From Osmia lignaria lignaria (Eukaryota > Arthropoda > Insecta > Hymenoptera > Megachilidae): a stretch of 64,000 nucleotides of DNA. Shown in pieces: positions 21,294 through 34,623 of the stretch. The stretch covers positions 4,797,888 through 4,861,887 of the forward strand of contig NC_135042.1 of NCBI RefSeq assembly GCF_051020975.1, written 5' to 3'. The notes below the pieces were generated by a model, which had not been told where the DNA came from, searched no databases, and saw only the letters and a list, made by a program, of their open reading frames with translations. How positions within the stretch are numbered: the stretch's first letter is position 1; the number at the start of each line of letters is the position of its first letter. A program made the translations under genes and the position numbers.

Positions 21294-22644
21294 ATGACAC
21301 TGTTACCACCGACGGTCGAGCAACAGAAACGCATAAACGAGGAAGTTCCGACCGAGCCGGAAATGAGGAAACGCGATATCGCCGCGATACGCGGCTGGCT
21401 CGCGAAACAACCTCATCTGCCTAATCACATGGGTATAATTTTCTAAAATTCCTTTGTATATTAAGATTAAGAATACAATAGTTACTCTTAAACAAATGAA
21501 TTCCTATAGAATTTCACGATTATTCTTCGGATGATCAAGCATGTCCGTTCGTTTTCAGATGACGTTAGGCTGGAGAGATTCCTCTTCGGTTGTAAAAACA
21601 GTTTGGAACGATGCAAATTGATTTTAGAAAGATACTTCAGCGTTCGTACAGCAATACCGGAGTTCTTCGCGATCCGTGATCCTTTTTCACAGGAGATCCA
21701 GGAATGTTGCGAAGCAATGTAATTAGCGTAACTTTTACCGTGTTTGACACCTCTAATACGCTTGTAGATTTTAAGGTATGGTTTCTTTTGATGTATCAAC
21801 AGACATTACTTCGTTTTACCGTCGTTGACAAAGGATGGTCATCGTGTGAGCGTTTTACGACTGCGAAACACCGCGATAGAGAAGTTCTCTATTCAGGCCA
21901 TCTCCAGAAGAATTCTTATGGTCTTAGATGCACGTTTGATGGAAGAACGGTGTCTGTCGAACATCATGGTCATCGATCTCCAAGTATCGATCTCTTGAAA
22001 TTGAAATTCTACTTTTAATCGTACAGTTGTATTTACAAATGATCTCTTCAGGGATTCAGCGTGGTCCACTTCACGAAATGCAGTCCAACGCAGAGTATCG
22101 TGAGGAAATCGATGCTGGCGGTACAGGATAGCATGCCACTGCGTCTTCACAGAGTTCACTTCCTCCATGCACCTGCGTTTATAGAGAATATTCTTAACAT
22201 ATTTTACCCCTTGCTCAAGGAACGACTCGTTCAAAAGGTACTTATATTTAGTTCTTCAAACTGAATTTTTTTATTCAATTTCATGGTCTATCATTATTTT
22301 TAAGTTTCGCGTCCATACTGGTGGTGGAGAGGAGTTGTATCCTTACATGGACAAAGAGATCCTGCCAAACGAATGGGGTGGTCATGCAGGCACCTTTGAT
22401 CAGCTGAATGGTTTCTTCTTACACCCTTTACACGAAATTAAACCTCTGTTGCATAGTGTCTAATTCATAAATATTATTTTCAGACGCATGGAAGAAGAAA
22501 ATTGAGAAGAACAGAGATTGGTTCCTTCGTGAAGAGAAGATCAGTCGAACAAACGAAAACGCGAGACTTCCTAAATCTAAATCAAGGCTGCTGATTGAAC
22601 TGGAAGGATTGCAAGGTTCCTTCAGACAATTAAACATCGATTAA
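21294..22644 (+). CDS. CRAL-TRIO lipid-binding protein, alpha-tocopherol-transfer-protein-like
   Basis: Six exons, 21294-21432, 21559-21718, 21803-21983, 22052-22237, 22305-22410 and 22484-22644, give 310 residues with every junction GT-AG and in phase. The N-terminal CRAL-TRIO-N part has MRKRDIAAIRGWLAKQPHLP and DDVRLERFLFGCKNSLERC, the usual helical lead-in. The CRAL-TRIO domain follows with RVSVLRLRNT, IMVIDLQGFSVVHFTKCSP, RVHFLHAPAFIENILNIFYP and LLKERLVQKFRVH. It ends EILPNEWGGHAGTFDQLN and a basic tail. Length and order match the alpha-TTP / clavesin-like insect family, which carries hydrophobic ligands such as tocopherols or retinoids in the cytosol. The ligand here cannot be told. An AATAAA overlaps the stop region at about 22,645. 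Confidence 0.93.
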
Positions 22645-22649
22645 ATAAA

Positions 22650-25270
22650 TAGAGAATTCTTATTAAATAAGAATCTTCTGTTTTTTTCTCTGGGATATAA
22701 ATGTACAATTATCTTGGATCTTTCTAACTTTGCGATAACCGACAACATTTTGCGAAGTCCGCCCCTAGATAGCGCCACGGAACAGTTCCAAATCCACAGG
22801 CAAGCATCATCCAGGGTAATTTCGCTGAATGAAAGCTACAATTATCTAATCTAACGATCTAACGCGTCGCATCAAAGCTGTTCCATATTGTAATATTTTG
22901 TAGAAAGTACAATAAATGTTTGTGTAACTCTAATCCATTATATTGTTTGATGTTGTTAAAGATATTCTAACATATTTTTCCAATTGCAATGTATTGTCCT
23001 ATATTGTCCTTATTGCCCTTATATCGTCCTATAATAATTTTTGTTAATTACTATTGATAATCAAACATTTCAATTGTAACCGTTAATCACAATTAATAAT
23101 CGCCAACACTGTACCTCAGTCCAGACTGATTGCGAGTTAAAGCAAGTAACGTGCAGCAAATTGCTGCGTTCGTTTATCAGCCTATACACGATCTAAACTA
23201 TTACACTTAGCAATTGCATTGCCCGACTACTTCCATAAGCTTAAGACCGCCTCGTTCGGCGTACGTAAGTACATCTTCTTTCGTGTTCGTTTAACAGACT
23301 TGATAAGCTAATGATGACCCAAGTCGTGTCATGGGACAACAGCAATGCAGAAATTCTTTTTGGCTCTGTTCGTTATAAGCGCGATTGTTTGCTCGTGATT
23401 TACGAGTGTCAGCCTTCTAACGTATTGATAAAATACTCGGTGACATTTGACGAGACATAAAAAACAGTTATCATGCGAAGGTGTAGCGTGATTTGCGAAA
23501 GAGACCAGAAAACCGCGTATTTTTCTGCGAAGAACAGTGAAACGCCCAGTTAACAGGTAACCGCTTAATTATTTCTAATTAATTAACATTAACCATCGCA
23601 TACTGTTTAGCTTTCAAAGCTTCTAAGATTCTATTAATCATTGACCGAAAGCATGTTCGCGATTCATTTACTTGCAGTGTTAACAGCTTTAGAGATCTTG
23701 TTTAGCTACTGCGTAAACCAAGTGATAATTCGAGACGAAATAAAACGTCGTGGGGGGTCGGGAACGATCGATAAAGCAATGGGACAATTATTTACCCGCG
23801 TAATATAGAATTCATCGAAACGGTATTTTTATGCGCGTGAATCGAGCCTTCATGAACGAGGGCCTTGCATTACGTAAGCATTATGCCAATTATACGGGCG
23901 TACGGGTTCTTAACGAGCTGGAACAGACGATTAATTGATCGATTACAGACTACCGTTTGAATGAACCGCGGAGCGATCGCTTTACAATAAATATCCACTC
24001 GTGCAATATTTTTATAAGACTTATAAAAATAAAATATCGAAATTTACATTCCTAAATAAATTCGTCTTTGCAAATTGTTGTCCTGCTTCGCCTAAATTCC
24101 CCAAAATACTAACTTTTTGATACACTTATCAGAAAATCTTAGGAATTTAAAGAAATCTAACTGGGTCGTCCACTTCGTCCGTTTTCTCGGTTCAAGCAAC
24201 TTCAACCATTCATGATATTTAAATCTGGACAATATACCGATTCCGAGCAAATATTACACACGTTTAACGATTCTCAACTGGGTATAACTTCCTGACCCAT
24301 CAACCATAATTTAACTTTTATCGACCATTTCCTATACTCTTGAAAGTGATTCGAACTTTAGATGCCATTAAAATTGAATGGAATCAAATGGCAAATAAAA
24401 TTGTCCGTTGAAAGAAAATGAACCGTAGTGCGATCGATTACGCAAACTGCAATTAATTCGACTAATTCAATGACGGTGACCGTGCTGGCCAGATATACAA
24501 TGTCCCTGTCCTGCCGCACTGTACAGTACGACGGCAGGGTGGATTGATTTTTCGCCCCCTGACGTCACTACGGGGCTAGCATGCGCGTGTCGGACGAACG
24601 CGGCATCCCGACGCCTTTTATTTCCCCGTCTCGGCTTCTATTTTCCTTAATCACCGACTGGATATCCCCCTTATCGAATTCCTATCATCTTTATGAACGA
24701 ACAAAAACTCGAGGTCGTCCACCTTCCTACATCTCTAATCTACAGTTATAACGAATAATCTTAAAAATGAGTCAATTTTCTTTCTGAACACACCTCCATT
24801 CTGTTCTTTATACTCGGCATAGTTTTAGGCCACGTTTCTTTCAAAGACAAAAGAAAGAAAAGGAGGCCGACTTGATTAATTCGTAATAACAGCATCGACT
24901 TCTACAAGGGTGTATTCCATATATTCAAACAGTGGAACATTCACAAGAGTCAGAAGTTCAATAAGGGGTGTAATTTTAAAATTCAGACCTCTAGAAAACA
25001 TTCCATGAATTCTAAACTAAAGTCGATTCGAATCGTCATGAAAGAAACTGATGATAAAGTAGACCTAGCAGAGGGGACGAATACGGTACAGGGTGGTGGA
25101 GTTGGGGTTTCAGAACGAAGCAGGACGTGTCGGGGTCAGAGACGAGTTCATTCAGTGTCGCGTGGTTGGTCGACTACACATTGTTCTTTCTTCATCTAAC
25201 CCCTATACCCCTCCATTTCGATAGCTGAACTCTCCTCCTCCTTTGAGGTGATTTCCAAGCAACCAGGAGG
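22650..25270. other. Intergenic DNA with a GC-rich, CRE-containing patch
   Basis: No gene seen. Most is AT-rich. At 24,510-24,538 there is an inverted repeat (CCTGCCG / CGGCAGG, 15-nt spacer), and 22 bases further a perfect cAMP-response-type palindrome TGACGTCA at 24560-24567, in a locally GC-rich patch. It may be a distal promoter or enhancer of a flanking gene. Confidence 0.4.
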
Positions 25271-26750
25271 AACGGGTTGGTCGATGAGGATTAAGCAGCT
25301 TCGCGAACTTGTCTCTGTTTGCGCTGAACCCGCAGCACACGTGCGCCGTCACGGCGACGAGACGCGTTTCTAGGCGGCTTAACGTGGTCTGGTTTCGCCG
25401 CGACGCTTTCGATCGACGTACCAGAGCTGGGTCGACGCTCAGCAAACTACCATTGACGAGTGGTGCGCGGATTCTTTGCTCGAATCTTCGTCAACGTCCA
25501 CGAAGATCCTGAAGTCTGGTGGACAATTCTATTCTTCCCTGGCGTATACACAGCTCCGGACACGTTTCATGGTGACAGATGATGATAAAGGGGCGAGTGA
25601 CCTGAAAAGAAGAGCCTGTGTCTGACGGGTCAGGATAGAAAGAAAAAGGTGGATACGTGACGGAGTATTGCGCGAACTGTCGAGCGACGAGCACGACGAG
25701 GGCCGATCTAAATCCATGAGGGCTATCCACCACGCTCGGCTGCTCCGTTCCCCGCGCTGGTATGCCCCTCCCCACTTCTTCGATTCGCCAGGACGTCAGC
25801 TGGAACTTGCGTGGTGCGTTCTGGGTGTGCAGCGTGCCGCTGCAGCTTCTGTAGTCCATTGTCACGATCCGAAAGACGATAGGAACTGAAAGAGAAAAGG
25901 AAAGTCAACGGTGAAAGCAATCCATTATCAAACTGTATCCTCGTCAGACAGTGTCATCGTTATCGCGTTTCGTTGGACCGATTAACAACGGAGTACACTG
26001 ATAATTCATGGACCGTCCCTGCTAAATCAGCACGTCGTTCTTCGATTGAACCGCAACCAGTGTGAACAAGCGTGATTTTGTGCATCGAAAAAAGACTATC
26101 CTGATCTACGTGTAACCGATACATCGCGGATGCGCTCGATCGTCGTCCAGGCTGTCGCGTGTTCTCGCGCTTCAGCGTGATCGTTAGCGACCGGCACCAG
26201 GCTGCCTTTCCTCGATTCAGTGGCAATCGTCGACGAAACGTCGGTGTGACGAGCCGGTGCGACAAGAAGCGACGGAGTACTGCCAACTTTGTGAATCGTT
26301 CACCCATAGGACACGTCAGTCTTCCGGTAAATGGTCGATTGAACGCAACAACGCAAAGCGCACGCAGATACAGTATTCGACGCAACCATTCGAGCGACGA
26401 TCGTTCACTGTTGCTTCTAACGAACGGTGTTTCGTTAGGATTACCTGTCAGTGCTTCGTTTTGTCACGCAACGTCAATTGTTCACCGCAAACCCGGTTTA
26501 TCGTTTGAAATTATGTAAGAGATCGCGTTACGCGCAACTAACGCCTGTCCCTGACGCGAATAATGCGCCTCGCGCGATCACGTGCTTATTTTCTTTAGTG
26601 CATCTTAACTCTTTGTGTCCATCTCCATTTGTTTCGTCATTCGACGAAAGGAGCGATGAGGGTATCTTGATCGAAGCCGCACGTGCTGCGTTAATTCTGG
26701 ACACCTGCAGCGAGCATATCCGGTTAACCGATCGGTTAATTAATCCCTGA
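25270..26750. promoter_or_regulatory. CpG-rich region upstream of RhoBTB
   Basis: About 1.5 kb visibly richer in CG dinucleotides and GC than its flanks, with overlapping open frames on both strands, a by-product of the composition. It contains a CACGTG E-box near 25,340. It could hold non-coding first exons and the promoter of the RhoBTB gene, or of an unseen antisense gene. This rests on composition and position only. Confidence 0.35.
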
Positions 26751-29700
26751 CTGATTGAAGTATGCAGTTTCAGGGTCTAGTTTCAAGAGACGGAACAATA
26801 GTGTACGCTTACCCGCTAGTACCATTCGCGATTAACCGTTGAAAAAGGTCGGCAATAGGAGCAGCGTTTACTTAATTAATGCGGCCGCCGTGCGGCTCGT
26901 TGACCCCGTCGCAATGCTCGGACTTGGATCGTCCTTCGACGAAATTGATTTACTAAACCCACGGACCAACTTGCGTTTCTTATTCGGCTAAAAAAGCGTC
27001 ACCATCTCTAGCTACTTTTTGCATCTTTCTTTTGCTCTCCTCTACCCTTTTTACCCGTTTCGCTCACCTCCCTACCGTTCCTATTCTGCAATGCGTCAAC
27101 GGACCACCTTCCGCACGCAACACGCGTCTGTAAATTTTTTGGTCGACCAGCTCGTCTGTTCTAAAATCGATAAAAAAACTAATTAGTGTCACCATTATGG
27201 GTTGGTTCATTTCTACACTGGTCGTTTCGTGACTAAATTAATCAACCCACCGTGACACCTGTCAAACGAGTAATAATTCATAATGTGTATCGAGGAAAAA
27301 ATAATTGTTTTGAGTATACCTTACCTAAATGTTGGTTTAAAAGCGAGGCTCGGTAATAATGATGTATGTATTTAAGGAAGCCTTCTGATGCAAAAACAAG
27401 ATTATGCGTTCGGTGTTTTCCAGTCGAATACGAGCGAACAGACTTGATTAGAACATTTTCAGTTTCTTTTCTGTATAAAAATATAAGGTCGTCAGCTTTT
27501 TAACGAGTTATAAATAAGTTAGCTAATCTTGTGAGAGATTGAAGTTAGAATTCATTGCATTGAAATGAATAACAGTGTGAAAAAATAAACTCAGTCAGTC
27601 CCAAATAGGCAGCAGGAAGCAGCAATGAGAGAGTAATTTGTTTTCTCTGCGTTGCACCCCTCGTCAGCGGGAGAAACGCAATTACCGTCGCATCGTTCGC
27701 GCCTCTTTGAGTCATTAATTCAAGAACTCGTCACCGCGTTCTGCCCTGCAATTTTTCTTCGCCATAAACGATGAGCCACTAATGCTATCTTTCATCTATC
27801 AAGTAAACGAAGCATCATTCTCGACGGTTGAACACGTTTTCTTAAACCATCCGGTTTAATCACCTTTCCATAAGATCATTTCCAACCTTTTCAAGCTTGA
27901 TCCGATTGCTGAGTTTCATTCAAACTTGGTGCATAATATCCGAAGTGCTTCTCCTTGTGAATGAATTGGGATCAGAGTTAACTCGGGTTGCCCTAGAAAA
28001 TTAAATGAACGAAAATTAGAGGACGTTGCTGTAAGAGCGTAATATACACTATGCCAATCTACTCTCGTTTCAAGATTCCAGTGTAAGAAATGGAAGTGGA
28101 ATGAATATTCAATTACATCGTTGAAAATAAATTGGAGTATCGGTTGCTCGAATAATCAAACAACGATAAATCTACTTTTTCTTTAGATACAAACGACGGA
28201 TGGTAATTTCAATCGTAAATTGATCGTAAAAATACGTCCGATCGAATAGCCTATTATAAGTTACGTTTCCCATCGATATTGAACGTTTAACGATCGTGCG
28301 ATAAGTTCAAGTGCAGCGCCATCGAGCGTGCTCTCCTTTTTTCTGAATCGTTGCTCACTTTCCAACCTGGTGGACACTAAACAACGGTAATTTCGTTGAA
28401 CCACGTAATCGTCAAGTGTCAGGAATCAATAAGACCTTGTCCGAAGTCGGCAATTATCATAGTTGACTGTCACAATAGAAATGACCATGTAGTGACAGTC
28501 GTTAATACGTTGTCTGTCATACTTTAACAAAAAGTCTTACGACAGTCAACGTGTTATTAATGCAATTGCTATACATTTTTCTTACCATCCAATCATACTA
28601 AATTTCTGATCAATTGCATAAGCAATAATGCGTTTGACGGTCATACCGCTTATCAATTCAACAAGGAGTTTACTTTCATTTTTCCTGTGGATTGGAAACA
28701 TTTTTTAAAAACTTTCTGAAACGCAAGCTAGAGTGATCGTTCGATAGTTTAGCTAAAATTGGTCGTTCCGTTGTTGGACATTGCTTCTTCTCAAGTATAT
28801 TTAACACTCTCTGCTGTTCAGCTGAAAAGTAAGATTTAAAATAAACTGAGTATTTTGAAATTGTTTCTATGCAATTTTTCATGTAAGCAAGATTCACGAG
28901 GTGTTTGAAATTTCTCTGCGACCAGACACTACCGTCAGCCAAAGATTCCTATTACTTCATTGTCCGCTCTGATCGATTTTGCCGCGTTGATTGATACGAG
29001 GATTCTTATTGTTGGAACGGATTCATTCACAGACCTTTTCCAAGAATACGGTGCTATGTATCGAGCGAAGGTTTTCAGTGACTCACTGATTGTTCTGCAT
29101 ACACCTATAGATATTGTCACCTAGCAAGCACCGATTATCGACGTGTCCGTTTGAAATACGGCTTTTTATAGCGTTCATGAAGATAAAATATACGTCAACG
29201 GTATCGTGCAAACGATGGGTGCAGTTCTAAACCATGTTCGATGAAATCTGGAAAATATATTATAAAGATTATTTTCTTCAAAATTGATATTCAACATTCT
29301 TCTCAATGAAGAATCTTAGAAAGCAACGTTTAGTTAATTCGCTCGAGTCGTCGTAGAAATGTCAAACTTTCGGCCTCGATATAAATAGACAGCGATGAGT
29401 TTCAGTGAAAATCGGTGCAAACCGGTGTAATCGAAGGCTCGAAGTTCGGTTAAAAGCGGCGAATCTCAACAACGGTAGTCTCATCCCGTGGTGAAAGCTG
29501 GTCGCGAGAGGAATGGGTTGTGTCCATGCCTTCGTTCAGGGTTAAGGTGATACAGAGGTTGAGGTTGAAGTTGCGAAGGTTCGATACTAAATATAGAGAA
29601 GGCGCTTACGGGGTCAAATCAATAGGCATTCTGCGTATATATGTATGTATATGCACACTGCCTGAACGTCTGCACAGTTAAGCTTAAAATATCCATTCCT

Positions 29701-30195
29701 CGTGATCGTATCCAGAAACATCCCGTCCCCACGTGTGTGCTCCATTATGTCCTTCTGTTTCGAATACTGGCCCCAATACAGCATCGCTTAATTTCTTTGA
29801 AAGATACAATTTTCCTGATACCAATTCCGATCATTGCTGAAGAGTAGGGAGAATCAATCCGCATTTTGGAGGGGGCCAGGTTCGCCCTGGCAATTATGCA
29901 AATACTTGTAACAGTGATAAAGTACCGTTTACAAATGGTAAAGCACATAGACGCAAAATCGAACGCATTCGCCGCATAAAATATATCACAAAATTTCATC
30001 GGTCACGCGACGCGACCCGCTTATTAGGCCATCACGTAAGGACATACCATTCCTCCCACGTGTCGGCGCGATATTTTTCTATCCAGTTGCTATTCCAGCA
30101 ATGATTAAATCGTTTCTAGAATTTCACCAAGGGCATCGCGTGCATACAGGCAACGGCTCACTCGGGGTACGTTTTCGAATTTTCGTTATTTTCGT
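26751..30195. other. Intergenic DNA or 5' intron of RhoBTB
   Basis: No gene recognised. A minus-strand frame at 28,676-28,942 (88 codons, no ATG start, contains AEQQRVLNILEKK) has no domain I know. A hairpin with 9-bp perfect arms (GACTGTCAC / GTGACAGTC) lies at 28465-28500. A likely acceptor TTTTCGTTCCAG ends near 30,200, so the last part may be an intron of the RhoBTB 5' UTR. Confidence 0.4.
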
Positions 30196-30343
30196 TCCAG
30201 GATCGTAGAGCGAACCGATACCGAGATCGGTGCACAGTGAAGATCGGATGTGGTGGACGTGCCGTTTAGCTGGAGGTACGACAGTGCTAGTATCGGTGGT
30301 AGCCGCGTGTACAGACGAGCTGGCACGTGAAAGGTTATATTGG

Positions 30344-30367
30344 ATGAACAGGGGAGATTGTCGGTGA
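30344..30367 (+). promoter_or_regulatory. Upstream ORF overlapping the RhoBTB start codon
   Basis: ATG at 30344 opens a seven-residue frame (MNRGDCR) that ends TGA at 30365-30367. The last base of this stop is the A of the main ATG, giving TGATG. Such a stop-start overlap allows termination-reinitiation or leaky scanning, so it may tune translation. It is seen directly in the sequence; the function is inferred. Confidence 0.5.
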
Positions 30368-33300
30368 TGGACAATGAGCAGCCGCATCAGGAACTGGTCA
30401 AGTGCGTGGTCGTGGGCGACACCGCAGTTGGAAAGACCAGACTGATCTGCGCGAGAGCCTGCAACAAACACGTGTCTCTCTCGCAACTGTTGACGACTCA
30501 CGTGCCCACCGTCTGGGCCATCGACCAGTATAGAATCTACAAGGATGTAAGTTCTTTTTCCACAACTGTCTAGAGCACGTTAGAGCATATATAATTAGAC
30601 TGCTATTCGTGCAAATGAAAATGGCATTTTTATTTAATATACCATATTAAAGAAATGGGATAGAAAACAATGTCCTGCATTCGTTTACCAGGTCTTAGAA
30701 CGATCCTGGGAGGTAGTCGACAACGTGAACGTTTCTCTTCGTCTCTGGGATACGTTTGGCGACCACGAGAAGGACCGACGTTTCGCATACGGAAGGTAAT
30801 CTTACTCGTCCACCAACGTGCAACCTTCGTTAGATTTCTTCACGAGGTTAAAACGTTCAACTCTATTTATACAGATCAGACGTAGTGTTGCTATGTTTCT
30901 CCATAACGAATCCCGTTTCCCTGCGGAACTGCAAAGCGATGTGGTATCCGGAGATAAGAAGATTCTGCCCTCAGACACCGGTATTGCTGGTGGGATGCAA
31001 GAACGACCTGCGGTACATGTATCGAGACGAAACTTATCTCAGCTATTTTCGAGATCGCAGTCCATTCGTGAGGTATGTTATCCGGCTGGCTATATTTAGC
31101 TAGCTTTTTCTTCCGTATTTAGAAGCAACACACCCCTTTTGAGATTGATTTATTTTCCATCCTATACGATGGCTCGTTCAAATGCATCGATGCTTCTTCA
31201 CCGATGGCCTCTTTGGCAAACTGTGTCAAAGTATTGATTTCGCTGGCTCCGCGTGCCTTTCCAATCGGTCGCTACTTTTTCCACCTCTTATCGGATGAAA
31301 ATTTTCCTTTTTCTGAAGATCATCGACGCGGAGTACGACATTTCGAACGCCTTTAACCATCGAGATATCGAATTCCCGGTTGGATGGCAACATTAAAGAA
31401 CGGGATTAATAGAACCTTGACATATAACGTTGGGCTCTCGAGGGATCCTCAAAGTTCAGCGCGACTTTCAAGAATTCTCTGCTTCTGTTTCGAGTCAATT
31501 TCACTCTAGGCCGATGCTGTTTTCAGGGCGACGAGGAAGAGCGATCTGGTGATGCCTGATCAGGCTCGCGCCGTAGCGCGTGAACTCGGTGTATGCTACT
31601 ACGAGACCAGCGTCTTCACCTATTACGGGGTCAACGAAGTCTTCGAGAACTCGATCCGTGCTGCTCTGATCGCTCGTCGCCAACAACGATTCTGGATGAC
31701 GAACCTGAAGAGGGTGCAGAGACCTTTGCTGCAGGTACCTTGAAAGCTGAAAATTTCATAAGTTACCCCTACAGTGTCTCGAATTGAAAGAAATATTTAT
31801 GATCGCGTTTAGGCACCGTTCTGTCCACCGAAACCAGTCCCACCGGAAGTATGTCTCGCGGTAAGCACCTACGAGGAGAACATGAGGACATTGTGGACGA
31901 AGCCGGTTCACACCGACGTGACTTTGATAGCCGGTAATTGCACGTTCTCGGCTCATCGGTGTCTTCTAGCTGCCGCATCGCCGGCGTTCCATCGACTCTT
32001 CTCCACGGAATTGATCCAGGAACAGACACCCAGAAGTTCCAGCGAATCCAGCATGGTATTGTCGAGCAGTCGTTATAATTATCTAAACTCTTTGAAAGTC
32101 GTTGCCTGGATGGGTTTAAAAATATGTTTTTTTTTCACATTGTTAAGGTGAGTACATTTGGCGAAGCAACGGTGGGTGATTTCAACGAGGACACCGAGTG
32201 CCTGATACGTATCGATCAATCAAAACCCACAAAGTAAGTTTATCCGACAAATAAGCGATGTTTCTAATGCCCGGAAATCCGGTTGCGATGCAACGATCAG
32301 CATTTTCAATGGGCGTAAACGAACGTTGCAGAGTTTGGGAACAACTGAAGCGTCGCTCGAGCTTCCAAGTACTGCCCACGATGGATAACCAGAGGAAATC
32401 AAACGGTGCGACCAGGGAACTCAATCATCCTGCCTTTCAGAACATCCGTGTGTGCCTGGTGGGTACCTGTAACGGTGAAGAATGAATTAATGAACGTCTA
32501 ACAGAAATTTAATTCTTTATTTTTGTCAATTGAATCATAGACAGAGAATACGAACGGAATGCAACAACCAACTACCGTGGTGACGCTGTCCAAGTTAATC
32601 ACGCCACAGGCAATGCAGCAATGCCTGCAGTTCATTTACACGGGCAGTTTGGATAAACGGTATCATGATCTACAAGTACGTTGCGTCGGTAGATTTTCTA
32701 TGCGGGCAGCCAGGTACACCCGTCCAGCACTCTCGCGAAATCTTATCCTTTGCGTTTTTTTTTCAATTGGCGTAACAAGTTGCGTACGCCGATTTCTTAA
32801 TAGCAAGTGTAGTTACGGTATGAGCAAACGAATAAAGAGAGCAAGTTAATTATGTCGACAGGTTACGTCAGTTTGATCTTGAATAGGAATAACCAGCTAC
32901 GGAGAGCTTAATAATCAAACGTCTTGTTGTAATATCGATGTACTTTCTTTAAGCAATGAGTTTAACCGATGCTAACAGTGCTGTATACAGTAACTAACGC
33001 GGCTCTATTCTTTCAGACAGCTCCTATCGGGCTTCTACTGGTTAGTACAATGTGAGATACGTTTGCTGACACCAGCACACATACACAAACACATAAGAAA
33101 ATATAGACACGTATTAACACAAACCACACGCACGCATCTAGTAGAGCCATTTAGCTTTGAATTCTATCGATTCGGAGAGAATCGATCGGTTAGGTCATTG
33201 TCGCAATTATTGTTATTTTAGCATGTCCTCTTATCCATTAGATCAAAATGTAATAGAAGGGAAGAATCCAGGTAAAGGACGTATTCGTAGGATATCATCT

Positions 33301-34623
33301 GATAAATGTAACAAACATTCGTAACGATCATGGGTGCATGGATCATCGAATAGGACTTCCAAATGATTCATATCGATCATCTCCGTCTCGCGTGACGAAG
33401 GGATTCCTGGTGATTGTACATATTTCTCGGTCACAGGAAATCAGGCAAGCAGCCGAATTCTTGGAGCTTCCGCAGTTACTGATGGTACTTGGAAGTATCC
33501 AGACAAGAGAACAGTTCAACAGTGACCTCAATAATCGGTACAAGCAGGTAGTGAGGCAGCGACTTGAAGATATTTGCCTGGAACACGGTAAAGCGTTAAT
33601 TAAATAGAGATTTCTTGAATTTTCAATTAAACATACGACTTCTTTAGGACTGTTCGCCGATGTGGTGTTCGAGTTGGACGATGGAAGCGTGCCAGCCCAC
33701 AAGGCGATTCTTACTGCCCGATGCGACGTTATGAAGGCGATGTTCTCTGGCGATTTCCGCGAAAGTAGCGCAAAAGTGGTAAGTTAAACTCTTTCCCCTC
33801 TACCATTTCATCGTATCCTGTAAATTGTAATAAAATTCAAATAACAGATAGTGTTTCCTGGAGTACGCGAGTACACGTTCCACAAACTGCTCTGCTATCT
33901 GTACACGGACGAGGTGCCAGCAATTTCCTCTGCCAGATGCTTGAATCTACTTGAACTGGCGAATCGCCTCTGTTTGCAACGACTGGTTAACCTGGTCGAG
34001 AGCAGGGTAATCGAAGATCTCGAGAGGCTGTCGCAGAACGAGGGAAACGAGGCTGTGGAGAATTGCTTGAGGCTACTGGAGCCGTGCAAGGTCAGCGCAG
34101 TCTTCGATCACTCATCGACTGATCAATAAACGACGAGTCTAATAATTTACGATTTATCGCCGGGTTGCAGTTACACAACGCTGATCAACTGGCAGATTGG
34201 TGCATGAACCATCTGTGCGTGAATTACAATAAACTGTGTAAGATGTCCCCCCGGAGTGTCCGTCTTCTTCATCCGGAGAACCAGGAGTATCTGAACGAGC
34301 ATCGGTGGCCTCCAGTATGGTACGCGTTTTCACTCAATATACCCTGGTACATTTGAAATGTTCAATTATATATTCTCTGTAATAGGTATTTAAAAGACTA
34401 CGATTATTACCAAAAATGTTTGGCGGAACGGGACCGCGAGAACAAACCGACGTTGAAGAGGAATCGCAATCAGTCCGGATGTCTGTGCTTCTCTGGCTCT
34501 AGCAAGACGAGAAGAGAAGGTTCCAGCAACGGTAGCGGCACAGCATCGTCGGCGAACAACGATCCACAAGCTGAACGACCTCTGTTCGATTCATCCATAG
34601 AATCTGGTGACCAGGTTGTATGA
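30367..34623 (+). CDS. RhoBTB: atypical Rho-type GTPase-like protein with BTB domains
   Basis: Thirteen exons: 30367-30546, 30692-30795, 30875-31072, 31527-31734, 31813-32055, 32148-32233, 32332-32458, 32541-32675, 33437-33587, 33648-33778, 33848-34090, 34171-34319, 34386-34623. They give 730 residues, very close to human RHOBTB1/2, with all phases consistent. The GTPase-like part has GDTAVGKTRLICARAC, HVPTVWAIDQY, WDTFGDHEKDRRFAYGRSD (replacing the usual DTAGQE), MWYPEIRRFCP and VLLVGCKND. The first BTB domain (TDVTLIAGNCTFSAHRCLL) is split by an insert and resumes at LITPQAMQQCLQFIYTGSL. The second BTB is FADVVFELDDGSVPAHKAIL through LCYLYTDEVP. The C-terminal RhoBTB region has WCMNHLCVNYNKLCK and EHRWPPVWYLKDYDYYQK. 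There is no CAAX box; the end is SGDQVV. In animals RhoBTB proteins act as adaptors for Cullin-3 ubiquitin ligase; GTP hydrolysis is not expected. Exons 6 and 7 are the least certain boundaries. Confidence 0.95.

Noticed and set aside
28676..28942. Minus-strand 88-codon frame as an exon of a receptor or transposase
   Set aside because: No ATG, no convincing splice partner and no domain; compositionally possible by chance.
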